Part shown: piece by piece, positions 27,601-35,521 of the stretch
Layout: each line of letters begins with the position of its first letter
How positions within the stretch are numbered: the stretch's first letter is position 1
NCBI RefSeq assembly: GCF_004364335.1
Contig: NZ_SOCR01000003.1
Span: forward strand, 434,001-498,000
Source: Pseudomonas graminis
Lineage (GTDB): Bacteria > Pseudomonadota > Gammaproteobacteria > Pseudomonadales > Pseudomonadaceae
Length of the DNA: 64,000 nucleotides
Direction: 5' to 3'
Notes under the pieces: generated by a model
Told to the model about the DNA's origin: nothing
Database searches by the model: none
The model's input: the letters and a program-made list of their open reading frames with translations, nothing else
Position numbers and translations under genes: made by a program

Positions 27601-27725
27601 ACCGCCACCAGCAGAAACCGCCACACGTAACGCCGTGGGCGAGCATGGGCTGGCACTGATCCGTTCCCCTGACTGTCAGCCTTGACCGCAGCCTTCTTCG
27701 TATCGGAATGCCAAAAAGCGCCCAT
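24603..27725 (-). pseudogene. Transglycosylase/transpeptidase (class A PBP-like), interrupted by in-frame TAA
   Basis: The intact frame would encode about 1040 residues from ATG 27725: cytosolic N-terminus, one membrane anchor (about 28-50), a GT51-type glycosyltransferase region (LLFIENRDLL, GGSTLATQLEKY) and a penicillin-binding transpeptidase (LGSTAKMRVL with the STAK active site, KTGTGDN). A TAA at complement 27521-27519, codon 69, breaks it just after the membrane anchor: QAQEFS-stop-LAQGLSYTVEAG. CAA-to-TAA by one change explains it. The remaining 930-residue frame is open to the end, with only TTG/CTG codons for restart, and would lack the anchor. Either a recent null allele or a sequence error. 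A biosynthetic peptidoglycan role is inferred from the motifs. Confidence 0.82.
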
Positions 27726-28001
27726 ATCGTTGGCCCGGTCCAGCCTGCACATCGCACTTGATACAAGCGTAGACGCTGGGTGGCCCGAGCGAAGGGTTTG
27801 TGACCGCCGCCCTGTCGGTCCCTTCCCCTCAGGCCATTCATCATCCTCCGGCCACATCTTTGTGGTAAGCGCTGCTTAGACCAATCGCACCCGCGAGTCT
27901 TCTGGCTGATTCGTCTTAGGCCATTGAGGGGACTGGCTGAATTGTAGGAAATCTCTTGTTTACAGCCTCGTCAGTTGACTGCAGCCAAGCTTGCCCATGC
28001 T
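27726..28001. other. Gene-free stretch upstream of the PBP-like gene
   Basis: About 275 bases. It should carry the promoter of the PBP-like gene. The frame of that gene stays open up to 27857 but without recognisable conserved sequence. No repeat or RNA element was recognised. Confidence 0.4.
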
Positions 28002-28622
28002 TCAGATACGCACTGAGATAAACGGGGTCCGTTTTTCCGCCCTCACAGAGATTTGGTTTTTCCACGTCTGCTCCATGTCGTCGCTTTCCAGTAATTTTCC
28101 ATAATCAATGATTCGGGCGAGATCCATGTTTTCCAGCTTGTAACCAGCACTGAATCCCGTTTTTTCATACTTTGCCAACAGTTCTGACGTCTTTAAATGA
28201 TCTGTTAGGTGATCTTTCAATCCACGATGATCAATTCGCTCTATTAGCCACGTCTTTTCTTCGTTGGACAGAGTTCCATGCGTATCAATTATTCGGATAT
28301 TTCCAGTGGCATCCAGGCTGAAGCTGAAATCCTTGGCAGCCAACTCGGGCCGTGAATTGTAAATTTCGTTTTTAAATGAGGTGTAGGCGACTTTGGCTAG
28401 TTCAAGCGCAATATTTGCCTCCATTTTTTTGAAAGATAGGTATTCGCCCATGCTCTTAATGGCTTTCAGATTCGGCTCTGCAAGCCATGGTCTTTCTTCA
28501 TCTACGACGCCCCTGGAGGGAACCCCAATCTCCTTGCCAGGTTTTCCGCTCACCGGCTTTTGCTGTGCATAGGTTTTGTTTTGCGTCACCACCGGGCTTT
28601 TTATCAGATCCTGTATGTCCAT
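28002..28622 (-). CDS. Hypothetical protein, accessory-looking
   Basis: I do not recognise this 206-residue product. It is soluble, without signal peptide or membrane helix, Lys/Glu-rich, with a helical middle (LKAIKSMGEYLSFKKMEANIALELAKVAY) in part, and the phrase DATGNIRIIDTHGTLSNEEKTWLIERID. A good ribosome-binding site (GGAGG) precedes the ATG. The region is visibly richer in A+T than its neighbours (runs such as TTCCTCCGCTGATTTATCC and many AAA/TTT codons), which suggests acquisition. It stands alone between two minus-strand genes of housekeeping type. A secreted effector or regulatory role is possible but not supported. Confidence 0.6.
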   Translation of the reverse strand: MDIQDLIKSPVVTQNKTYAQQKPVSGKPGKEIGVPSRGVVDEERPWLAEPNLKAIKSMGEYLSFKKMEANIALELAKVAYTSFKNEIYNSRPELAAKDFSFSLDATGNIRIIDTHGTLSNEEKTWLIERIDHRGLKDHLTDHLKTSELLAKYEKTGFSAGYKLENMDLARIIDYGKLLESDDMEQTWKNQISVRAEKRTPFISVRI

Positions 28623-28733
28623 TTTTCCTCCGCTGATTTATCCACTCCTTCGCGTAACGGCACCCTGCGAAATAGCTTTGCCTGATAAACCGGTAGGAAA
28701 TTTCCGAAGCTCCGTCCTAGTGCGAACCGGTTC

Positions 28734-29876
28734 TCAAACCTTCACCACCCGCGCCGCCTTCGGACTGCCCAGCCGCTTGTTCAACTCCAACCAGTTCGAC
28801 AACAGCAGCATCAATCCCAGACCGAGCAACGCGGTGATCACGCGCATTTGCCAGGCATCGTCGGCCAGCGCGTTGGCCATGTCGGCGAGCGGGGCGAGGA
28901 GGACGCCCAGGCAGAAGATCTCTAGGGAATAGCGGCCCATCCTGCAGGTCTGCTGGACGGGCCAGTTGTTCAGCCAGGCCATCGACGTCGGCAGCGTCTT
29001 CGCGACGACATACACCAGCGCAAGGAAATGCAGCAGGCGCACCGGCGACAGATCGGTCTTGCTGATCGGGTAAATCAATTCGGCGAGCGCGGTAGGCAGG
29101 AGCGCGTCATGCACGTCGGGAAATTTCCACAGCACGGTGATGACGCCGGCCATCAGCAGGTAAGCCGCCGCTATGAGAAACATCGGCTGTTGCCAGAGCG
29201 GGCGAGCGCTGGGCTTTGCGGTCAGCTCGCGCTGGGTGTGCAAGGCAAAGGCACCGCCGAGCACGAAGATCAGCTGCCAGGCGACCGGATTGAAATACCA
29301 GTAACCGCCGCCTTCGTAGGCGCTCAGGTTCCAGCCGAGCAGCGGCACCAGCATGTACAGCGCGATCGACAGGCCGATCGCCAGCGCGGCGTTGCGCAGC
29401 ATGATCGGCAGAATCAGCGGCAGTGCGCCCATCAGCAGAATGTACAGCGGCAGCGGGTCGGTGAGGTTGGGCTTGAAACGCAGCAACAGTTCATCGGCCA
29501 GCGCCTGCTGCGGGTTGCCGACGAAATACTCCAGGCCCATCTCCCGCACCATGTCACGGGTTTCGACGTGATTGTTGGCGACGAAAACGATGCCCATCAG
29601 CAGCGTCAGCAAGAAGATATGCGCGACGTACAACACCCATGTGCGCCGGAGAATGCGCAGGCAAGCCACCACGTAACCGTCCCGCTGAGCCACTCGCCCG
29701 TAAGCGAGCACAGCGGCATAGCCGGCGAGAAAAACGAACACCTCAGCGGCGTCGCTGAAACCAAAATTGCGCAGCGTCAGTTGCGCGAAAGGGTTGTCCG
29801 GCACGTGATCCCAGAAAATGAAAATCAGCGCCAGACCCCGAAAGAAGTCGATCCGGTGGTCTCGTCCGTTCGTCAT
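28734..29876 (-). CDS. opgC: OpgC-domain integral membrane acyltransferase-like protein
   Basis: A 380-residue protein with about ten membrane helices. The start RDHRIDFFRGLALIFIFWDHV and FGFSDAAEVFVFLAGYAAVLAYGR fit OpgC, the membrane protein that succinylates osmoregulated periplasmic glucans in proteobacteria; many pseudomonad members are annotated only by the domain. ATG 29876 places the family start directly after Met; the frame is open upstream to 30053 without conserved sequence. No opgG/opgH is nearby, so the acceptor in this organism is uncertain. Confidence 0.78.
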   Translation of the reverse strand: MTNGRDHRIDFFRGLALIFIFWDHVPDNPFAQLTLRNFGFSDAAEVFVFLAGYAAVLAYGRVAQRDGYVVACLRILRRTWVLYVAHIFLLTLLMGIVFVANNHVETRDMVREMGLEYFVGNPQQALADELLLRFKPNLTDPLPLYILLMGALPLILPIMLRNAALAIGLSIALYMLVPLLGWNLSAYEGGGYWYFNPVAWQLIFVLGGAFALHTQRELTAKPSARPLWQQPMFLIAAAYLLMAGVITVLWKFPDVHDALLPTALAELIYPISKTDLSPVRLLHFLALVYVVAKTLPTSMAWLNNWPVQQTCRMGRYSLEIFCLGVLLAPLADMANALADDAWQMRVITALLGLGLMLLLSNWLELNKRLGSPKAARVVKV

Positions 29877-30021
29877 GACGGTGGGCCTTGCAAAGGTGTT
29901 TGAAGAAGAGGGGCCAGTGGTGGCCAGGGTTTCTTGCCGCCAGCAGGGTCTGATCGGCGGCGCGCAGGGTGGCGGGTTTGCGGGGTAAAAGCAAAGGGGG
30001 GATGTTGCAGAATGTCTCGCT

Positions 30022-30468
30022 CTACAGCTCTTCTGAAAGCCGGGACAAATCATCCATCGCTTCTCGGTTGGCTTCGTCGCGTTTGTTCTTGAGCGTCATC
30101 AGGTCAGAGAACAACACTTTGCGGTGGCGACCGGTTTTGAAGTGGGGAAGAGCGCCTTCTTCAAGCAACTTGACCAGATGAGGCCTGGAAACGTTGAGAA
30201 GATCAGCGGCTTCTTGGGTCGTCAGTTCGGCGTGCACCGGGACAACCTTGACAGAGTTGCCCAGAGCCAGTTCTCCGAGTATTTCGACCAGCAGCCGAAG
30301 TGCGCTGGTGGGCAAGTTGACGGTGTGTGCCTTGTTCCCGGCATCATAGATTTCGATTCGCTGGGTGTCGGTTCGGGTTGTCAGATAGGCCGCCAGATCC
30401 CGTTGCCCCTGCACGGCGGCTGCTACTTCTCGGGCTTCGGGAAAGGCTGACGCAGTGGATGCATTCAT
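30022..30468 (-). CDS. Excisionase-type HTH protein, orphan antitoxin-like
   Basis: A 148-residue protein whose C-terminal half has an excisionase/MerR-like helix-turn-helix (LTTQEAADLLNVSRPHLVKLLEEGALPHFKTGRHRKVLFSDL). This type normally is the antitoxin partner of a PIN-domain ribonuclease encoded just downstream. Here the next 145 bases hold no PIN frame and opgC follows, so the toxin seems lost. ATG 30468 is chosen because the conserved N-terminus (MNASTASAFPEAREVAAAVQ) begins there. It may now act only as a DNA-binding protein. Confidence 0.72.
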   Translation of the reverse strand: MNASTASAFPEAREVAAAVQGQRDLAAYLTTRTDTQRIEIYDAGNKAHTVNLPTSALRLLVEILGELALGNSVKVVPVHAELTTQEAADLLNVSRPHLVKLLEEGALPHFKTGRHRKVLFSDLMTLKNKRDEANREAMDDLSRLSEEL

Positions 30469-30684
30469 GGTGTACCGGCGCTTTGGGCAAGAGCTGATGA
30501 AGCTATTCGAAATAAACGAAAATGCAATGGCGTAGCCAGGTGAGCCTGCCGTCCTAGCGCGTGAGCCGTAGATCATTCCGAGATCGACTGGTCGACGGTG
30601 GCCGAACGCTTTCAATCGATCTCATTCGGGTGAAATCGTCAGACTGGCCTGCAACCGGCATTTAGTACGACGATCGTCGCAGCA

Positions 30685-30711
30685 GGGGCGCTATTCACCG
30701 GCGCCCCCTTT
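30685..30711 (+). terminator. Terminator-like hairpin with no plus-strand gene before it
   Basis: GGGGCGC / GCGCCCC stem with a 9-base loop followed by CTTTTC on the plus strand. It lies in the 274-base gap between two minus-strand genes, so the T-run points the wrong way for both. It may end a small RNA transcribed rightward from near 30480. Confidence 0.45.
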
Positions 30712-30742
30712 TCTGCGCGCAGATCCTGAATGCAACCATGGA

Positions 30743-31114
30743 TTACTGAGGTTCCGGCATCAGCATCGGCTTGCGGTCCAGCGTTTCGCTGATCATGCGA
30801 TAAATGTCTTCTTTGCCCTCGTCATTGCAGCAGCGGATCTCGTGGAGCACTTCGCGCTCTCTGGGCGACAACCCGATGTAGTTCCACTCGCACGCCTGAC
30901 GCATGAACACGTCGTGGTCATTGACGGGCATTACGTCGTCTGCGGCTTCGTGAAAAGCCTCCACGATCGTTGCGAGCAGGCCGACGAGTTGCTCGGAGTC
31001 AGGCTTGCCGTCGGTTGCCTGGACCAGGCGCTGCAGATGATTCAACGCGCTGCGGGCGTCAATCAGCTTCATGTGTGCGGGGACGCTCATTTCGTATCGA
31101 TCGATCAAGTGCAT
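30743..31114 (-). CDS. Small hypothetical protein
   Basis: A 123-residue acidic, helical, soluble protein (MHLIDRYEMSVPAHMKLIDA start; GLSPREREVLHEIRCCNDEG near the C-terminus). A perfect AGGAGGT lies 7 bases before the ATG, so it is surely translated. The SPREREVL phrase recalls LuxR-type helices, but the surrounding residues do not form a full HTH. I cannot assign a family. It stands alone, divergent from the L31 gene. Confidence 0.7.
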   Translation of the reverse strand: MHLIDRYEMSVPAHMKLIDARSALNHLQRLVQATDGKPDSEQLVGLLATIVEAFHEAADDVMPVNDHDVFMRQACEWNYIGLSPREREVLHEIRCCNDEGKEDIYRMISETLDRKPMLMPEPQ

Positions 31115-31268
31115 GGCACTACCTCCTGGTGTTGTTGTTCATTCCGTTCCCGTTGAGGACCGGGCTGGGGTCGTCAGAGGCGCGAACGTTAGCGGCAGGG
31201 GAGGCGGTGGAAAAGCCGAAAGTTGTAACCGTTACAAAATCGGTTGCGATTGAACTTTGTCGAATTGA

Positions 31269-31289
31269 TACTGTATAACGTATTACATG
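31269..31289. promoter_or_regulatory. Candidate Zur box upstream of rpmE2
   Basis: TACTGTATAACGTATTACATG (31269-31289) contains the GTATAAC core and an ATAC...GTAT dyad, close to the gammaproteobacterial Zur box. It lies about 25-45 bases before the type B L31 start. Zur control of zinc-free L31 is well established in other bacteria; here it is inference from position and pattern. Confidence 0.6.
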
Positions 31290-31314
31290 ATTGCTTACAT
31301 TCTGGAGAAGGATA

Positions 31315-31584
31315 ATGAAAGCCGACATCCATCCCGACTACCGTCAGGTGCTGTTCCACGACACCGCTGCCGATGTGTTTTTCCTGATCGGCTCCACGGT
31401 TGAGACCGACCGCACGCACGCTCACACCGATGGCAATACCTACCCTTATGTTGCCCTCGACGTGTCCAGCGCGTCGCATCCCATGTACACCGGCCAACAG
31501 CGCAAGACCACCACCGAAGGCCGAATTGCCGGTTTCAACAAGCGCTTCGCCACCTTTGGCTCCGGCGCCAAGAAAGAGGAATGA
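31315..31584 (+). CDS. rpmE2: Type B 50S ribosomal protein L31 (zinc-independent)
   Basis: An 89-residue L31 paralogue that replaces the zinc-binding form when zinc is scarce. The sequence [20 protein letters not shown] is typical of the type B protein and the whole chain has no cysteine, so it cannot form the zinc ribbon of RpmE. GGAGAAGG lies just before the ATG at 31315. It is monocistronic here (no rpmJ2 after it), preceded by a Zur-like palindrome and closed by a strong terminator. Confidence 0.96.
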   Translation: MKADIHPDYRQVLFHDTAADVFFLIGSTVETDRTHAHTDGNTYPYVALDVSSASHPMYTGQQRKTTTEGRIAGFNKRFATFGSGAKKEE

Positions 31585-31594
31585 CAGCGGCACC

Positions 31595-31645
31595 TCCCGC
31601 GCTCCGGGTATCGACAGTCGATCACCCGGGCGCGGGATTTTTTTG
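31595..31645 (+). terminator. Rho-independent terminator of rpmE2
   Basis: A long GC stem (TCCCGCGCTCCGGGT / ACCCGGGCGCGGGA, one bulge) followed by seven T, then a second T-run. It lies 10 bases after the L31 stop. Confidence 0.92.
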
Positions 31646-31746
31646 CCTTTTTTTTCCTGTATTCCGTCTCGCAAGCCACCTTGGCACTGGACTATCGGGC
31701 CAAATTGCTTTTAGCTCTGCGGCCTGAAATTCAGGAGCATCCCCCT

Positions 31747-32838
31747 TTGAAAAAGTCAGTCGCCCTCGTTTTCGGTGGGCAATCCTCCGAGCATGAAGTG
31801 TCGTTGCAATCGGCGCGCAACGTGATCAACGCGATTGATCGCAACACCTTTTCCATCACCCTCATTGGCGTCGACAAGCAGGGCCACTGGCTGCGCTTCG
31901 ACGAGCAGGATTACCTGCAGAACCCCACCGATCCTGCGCACATCAAACTCAGTGATTCAGGGCGTTTGCTTTCGCTGATGCCGGGCGCCAGCGGGCCGCA
32001 GTTCGTGGAAGTACAGACCGGGCAGGAGGTGCCGCGCATCGACGTGGTGTTCCCGCTGATCCACGGCAGTTTCGGCGAAGACGGCTGCCTGCAAGGCATG
32101 CTGCGTCTGCTGGACATTCCGTTCGTGGGCCCGGATGTATTGAGCTCGGCGGCGTGCATGGACAAGGACGTGACCAAGCGGCTGCTGCGCGATGCGGGTA
32201 TTTCGGTCGCGCCGTTTGTGGTCCTTCAGCGTGGCGAGACCGTAGATTTCGTCAGCGTTTCTGCACAGCTGGGCCTGCCGCTTTTCGTCAAGCCGGCGTG
32301 TCAGGGATCGTCGGTCGGCGTGAGCAAAGTCACCGACGAAGCTGGCTATGCGGCGGCGTTGAAATTGGCCTTCGACTACGACAACAAGGTGCTGATCGAG
32401 CAGGGTATCGTCGGTCGTGAAGTGGAATGCGCCTTACTGGGCAACCACGAACCGAAGGTCAGCGTGTGCGGCGAGGTCGTGGCCAATGACGAGTTTTATG
32501 CGTACGACACCAAGTACCTGAACGACGGTCAGGCGCGCATCGCCATCCCCGCGCAGATGCCCGAAGACCTGAGCGAGGCCGTGCGTGAAGTGGCGCTGCA
32601 GGCCTATCGCGTGCTGGGTTGTGCCGGTTTGGCGCGGGTGGATTTCTTTGTCACCGAGGCACGGGAAATCATCATCAACGAGGTCAACACGCTCCCCGGT
32701 TTTACCTCCATCAGCATGTACCCGAAACTCTGGCAGGCCAGCGGATTGAGCTACGCCGAGCTGATCGACCGGTTGATCACACTGGCGCTCGAGCGCGCCC
32801 AAGAAACCCGCGCGCTGAAGACCGAGGTGGTGCTGTGA
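31747..32838 (+). CDS. ddlA: D-alanine--D-alanine ligase
   Basis: Joins two D-Ala for peptidoglycan precursor synthesis with ATP. The 363-residue ATP-grasp enzyme begins [21 protein letters not shown] and has [25 protein letters not shown] and the metal-binding end [16 protein letters not shown]. Length and sequence fit the DdlA form rather than the ~310-residue DdlB of the ftsQAZ cluster. A TTG start at 31747 is preferred: AGGAG lies 9 bases upstream and the protein then begins at the family start. The Nudix gene overlaps its stop. Confidence 0.93.
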   Translation: MKKSVALVFGGQSSEHEVSLQSARNVINAIDRNTFSITLIGVDKQGHWLRFDEQDYLQNPTDPAHIKLSDSGRLLSLMPGASGPQFVEVQTGQEVPRIDVVFPLIHGSFGEDGCLQGMLRLLDIPFVGPDVLSSAACMDKDVTKRLLRDAGISVAPFVVLQRGETVDFVSVSAQLGLPLFVKPACQGSSVGVSKVTDEAGYAAALKLAFDYDNKVLIEQGIVGREVECALLGNHEPKVSVCGEVVANDEFYAYDTKYLNDGQARIAIPAQMPEDLSEAVREVALQAYRVLGCAGLARVDFFVTEAREIIINEVNTLPGFTSISMYPKLWQASGLSYAELIDRLITLALERAQETRALKTEVVL

Positions 32839-33245
32839 CGGTGAAAACGCTCCGTATCGCCGCCGCGCTGCTGACCCGCGCCGATGGCAAGACATTGTTG
32901 GTGCGCAAGCGCGGGACCGAAGCGTTCATGCAGCCGGGCGGCAAGATCGACGCAGGTGAGTCGGCGCTCGAAGCGCTGGCCCGCGAGCTGAACGAGGAGC
33001 TGGGGCTGGTCATCGCGCCCGAGCAAGCACAATTCCTGGGTGAGTTTTCGGCGGTGGCGGCGAATGAGCCGGGCTTTGAAGTGAATTGCCAGCTGTACGG
33101 CGTTCAGGTTGAAGACCCGGTCAATCCCGCGGCGGAGATCGAGGAAGCGATGTGGGTCGACGGTGGGGATATCGACCAGTTGAACCTGGCGCCGCTGACC
33201 CGGGATTCGATATTGCCGCTGTACCGAAGCCTGGCGACGGCCTGA
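32835..33245 (+). CDS. Nudix hydrolase
   Basis: A 136-residue Nudix pyrophosphatase with a complete Nudix box: Gly36, Glu42, Arg50-Glu51, Glu54-Glu55 and Gly57 ([20 protein letters not shown]). Such enzymes hydrolyse NDP-X compounds, oxidised nucleotides or dinucleoside polyphosphates; the substrate cannot be told from sequence. It starts with GTG inside the ddlA stop (GTGA), so it is co-translated with ddlA. Confidence 0.88.
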   Translation: MTVKTLRIAAALLTRADGKTLLVRKRGTEAFMQPGGKIDAGESALEALARELNEELGLVIAPEQAQFLGEFSAVAANEPGFEVNCQLYGVQVEDPVNPAAEIEEAMWVDGGDIDQLNLAPLTRDSILPLYRSLATA

Positions 33246-33262
33246 CTTCGACACCATTAACC

Positions 33263-33351
33263 GTAGGAGCGCGCTTGCCCGCGAAGGAACGTGTCAGGCC
33301 ACGAAGGTGGATTGTAAGTGACCCTTTTCGCGGGCAAGCGCGCTCCTACAA
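33263..33351. repeat. REP doublet 1 of the cluster
   Basis: Arms GTAGGAGCGCGCTTGCCCGC ... GCGGGCAAGCGCGCTCCTAC, nearly perfect, loop about 45 bases. Confidence 0.93.
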
Positions 33352-33390
33352 TGATCTCGGTAACGCCCACGATCTGTGGCGTACACGCAG

Positions 33391-33482
33391 TCCGTAGGTA
33401 TCCGCTTGCTGGCGAATCCGGCGGGTCTCACGACAGTGCAGCGTCTGCACGAATGCATTCGCGAGCGAGCTCGCTCCCACAA
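33391..33482. repeat. REP doublet 2, mixed arms
   Basis: The left arm (GTAGGTATCCGCTTGCTGGC) is of the CTTGCTGGCGAA subtype; the right arm (GCGAGCGAGCTCGCTCCCAC) is of another subtype. The two arms pair only partly, so this looks like a hybrid or a decayed element. Confidence 0.7.
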
Positions 33483-33522
33483 GTTTTGCGCCCAATATGG
33501 ATCGTCGGTAAGCCACGCCCCA

Positions 33523-33612
33523 TTGTAGGAGCGCGCTTGCCCGCGAAGGCGGTGGCTCAGGCGATCGATGTGTCACAGGCAAAATCTTTCGCGGGCAAGC
33601 GCGCTCCTACAA
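33523..33612. repeat. REP doublet 3 of the cluster
   Basis: Arms TTGTAGGAGCGCGCTTGCCC ... GGGCAAGCGCGCTCCTACAA, perfect over at least 20 bases and the same subtype as doublet 1. Confidence 0.93.
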
Positions 33613-33631
33613 TTTGCCGATTGCACGGCCC

Positions 33632-34549
33632 TTAGCGAACCGCACTCACCCCGTCCAGTGTCGAAAACGACGTGTCTTTTGCTGTCAGCAGGAAGTCACG
33701 CATGTAAGGCGCGTCCAGCATGTCTGCGCGAATCGCCGCGTACAACGTGGCGAACAATCCTTTTTCCCCCAGTCGCTTGCCCTTCACGTACCCGCGTGAG
33801 CTGTATTCATGCAGCGCCCAGTGCGGCATCCCGCATACGCCGCGGCCGCTGGCCACCAGTTGCATCATCATCACCGTCAGCTCGGACGTGCGCACTTGCG
33901 CCGGTTCGATGTCGGCCGGCTCGAGAAAGCGTGTGAAGATGTCCAGTCGGTCGCGCTCGACGGGGTAGGTGATGAGGGTTTCATTGATCAGATCCTCCGG
34001 CACCACATAAGGCCGTGCGGCCAGCGGATGCTGATTGGCGACCGCGAGCATGGCCTCGTAGGTGAACAGCGGCACGTAGGTAATGCCCGCCAGTTCCAGT
34101 GGGTCCGAGGTGACCACCAGATCCAGATCGCCACGGGCCAGGGCGGGCAGGGGCGCGAAAGCGAAGCCCGACGCCAGATCAAGCTCCACCTCCGGCCACG
34201 CATCGCGGAACTGATCGATCGTCGGCATCAGCCACTGAAAGCAACTGTGGCATTCGATGGCCATGTGCAGGCGCCCCGCGACACCGCCGGCGAGCCGTGA
34301 GATATCGCGCTCGGCATGGCGCAACTGCGGCAGCACCGAGTCGGCCAGTTGCAGCAGTCGCAAACCTGCGCTGGTGAACCGTACCGGTTTGGTCTTGCGC
34401 ACGAACAGCGGCATGCCCATGCGCTCTTCGAGTTCCTTGAACTGGTGCGACAGCGCCGATTGCGTCAGATGCAGACGGTCGGCGGCATCAACGAGGCTGT
34501 CTGCCTCGCGTAATGCATGCAGGGTTTTCAGGTGGCGAATTTCCAGCAC
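33632..34549 (-). CDS. metR: LysR-type regulator MetR
   Basis: A 305-residue LysR activator of methionine synthesis genes that uses homocysteine as coinducer. The N-terminal HTH reads LEIRHLKTLHALREADSLVD and LHLTQSALSHQFKELEER, which is diagnostic for MetR. The GTG at 34549 is chosen: MetR starts directly at (M)LEIRHLKTL and GGAG lies 9 bases upstream; the ATG at 34585 would add 12 unrelated residues. It is divergent from a metE remnant, its normal target. Confidence 0.92.
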   Translation of the reverse strand: MLEIRHLKTLHALREADSLVDAADRLHLTQSALSHQFKELEERMGMPLFVRKTKPVRFTSAGLRLLQLADSVLPQLRHAERDISRLAGGVAGRLHMAIECHSCFQWLMPTIDQFRDAWPEVELDLASGFAFAPLPALARGDLDLVVTSDPLELAGITYVPLFTYEAMLAVANQHPLAARPYVVPEDLINETLITYPVERDRLDIFTRFLEPADIEPAQVRTSELTVMMMQLVASGRGVCGMPHWALHEYSSRGYVKGKRLGEKGLFATLYAAIRADMLDAPYMRDFLLTAKDTSFSTLDGVSAVR

Positions 34550-34593
34550 CGACGGCGCTCCATGAGTAAATTTTGTGATCAACACGAATTTAA

Positions 34594-34606
34594 TGAGTTT
34601 GTCTCA
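34594..34606. promoter_or_regulatory. Candidate MetR box
   Basis: TGAGTTTGTCTCA is a perfect TGAG-N5-CTCA dyad, one base per half off the enteric MetR box TGAA-N5-TTCA. It lies in the metR-metE intergenic region, the expected position for divergent control. Confidence 0.6.
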
Positions 34607-34657
34607 TGCAGGCGGAAGTGTCGACAATGGCGCCATCTTTTGAAGGAAGCAGTCAGC

Positions 34658-35389
34658 ATGGGCCAGGTCAACAACTCGAATTTTCCTCACACCGGCGTCG
34701 CCAGGGACTTCAAGCACATCCTCGAAACCCTGAGTGACGGTGTCGATGTGGACTCAGTGCCGACGTTCACCCTGGACCAGCGTTTCAACCTGAACTGGAC
34801 GCCGCTGTTCGATGAGGTTGATAAAGCCCGCGCGCAGGGCCAAACGATCCGGCCGGAAATCATTGGGCCGCTGACCTACCTCTGGCTTGGCCAAGCGCAG
34901 GGCGAGAACTTCGACAAGCTTGAGCTGCTCGACCGCCTGTTGCCGGTTTACGGCGAGATCCTCGGGCGGCTGGCGGGCAAGGGCGTCGAATGGGTGCAGA
35001 TCGACGAGCCGATTCTGACCCTCGATCTGCCCCAGGACTGGAAGAACGCCTTCGAGCGCGCGTACCACGCCCTGCAATACTCGCCGCTCAAAAAGCTGCT
35101 CGCGGTCTCCTGCGGCGGTCTTGGACTGGGCAGCAACCTTGGCCTTGCGGTGTCTTTGCCAGTGCAGGGCCTGCATGTAGATGTGCTCAGTGCCCCGGAG
35201 CAAATGCCCTTGGTGCTGGACCGTCTGCCTATCTACAAGGTGCTGTCACTGGGTGTTGCCGGCGAGCTTTATCCCGCTGGTGCTGACGGTGAAGCCGCGT
35301 TAGAGGTGGTGAAAGAAGCTCAACTGCGTTTCGCCGATAACCTCTGGGTCGCTGATTCGATCAGCGCGTCGGCAACTGCAGCAGCGTGA
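34658..35389 (+). pseudogene. metE: Truncated MetE (cobalamin-independent methionine synthase) remnant
   Basis: A 243-residue frame that matches parts of MetE, normally about 760 residues. It keeps a few N-terminal residues (NSNFPHTGVARDFK, degraded from the GFPRIG start), lacks roughly 100 residues after them, then follows MetE well (FTLDQRFNLNWTPLFDEVDK, GPLTYLWLG, GVEWVQIDEPILTLDLPQ, DRLPIYKVLSLGV) and ends after LWVADS. The whole C-terminal half, with the zinc ligands and catalytic site, is gone. The frame has a good AGGA site and no stops, so a short protein may still be made, but methionine synthase activity is excluded. Methionine synthesis presumably relies on MetH elsewhere. Confidence 0.85.
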
Positions 35390-35521
35390 ATACACGTTGA
35401 GATGACCGTTTTGCTACCGCTCAGCCCTCTTCATCAAACTGTCACGCAACTGTGGCAGCGCGCTTGAGCAAACTTCATCAGACTCGCGGCCTACTGGGGT
35501 TCTGTGTGTCGGTGTTTTTCC

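Larger units (their letters stand above)
33246..33631. other. REP-filled gap between Nudix and metR genes
   Basis: A 386-base gap between convergent genes, made almost entirely of three REP doublets in tandem (33263-33351, 33391-33482, 33523-33612). No coding sequence is recognised in it. Confidence 0.85.

Noticed and set aside
33263..33612. REP cluster as a CRISPR array
   Set aside because: Units are inverted doublets of two or more REP families, not direct repeats with unique spacers; no cas genes are present.
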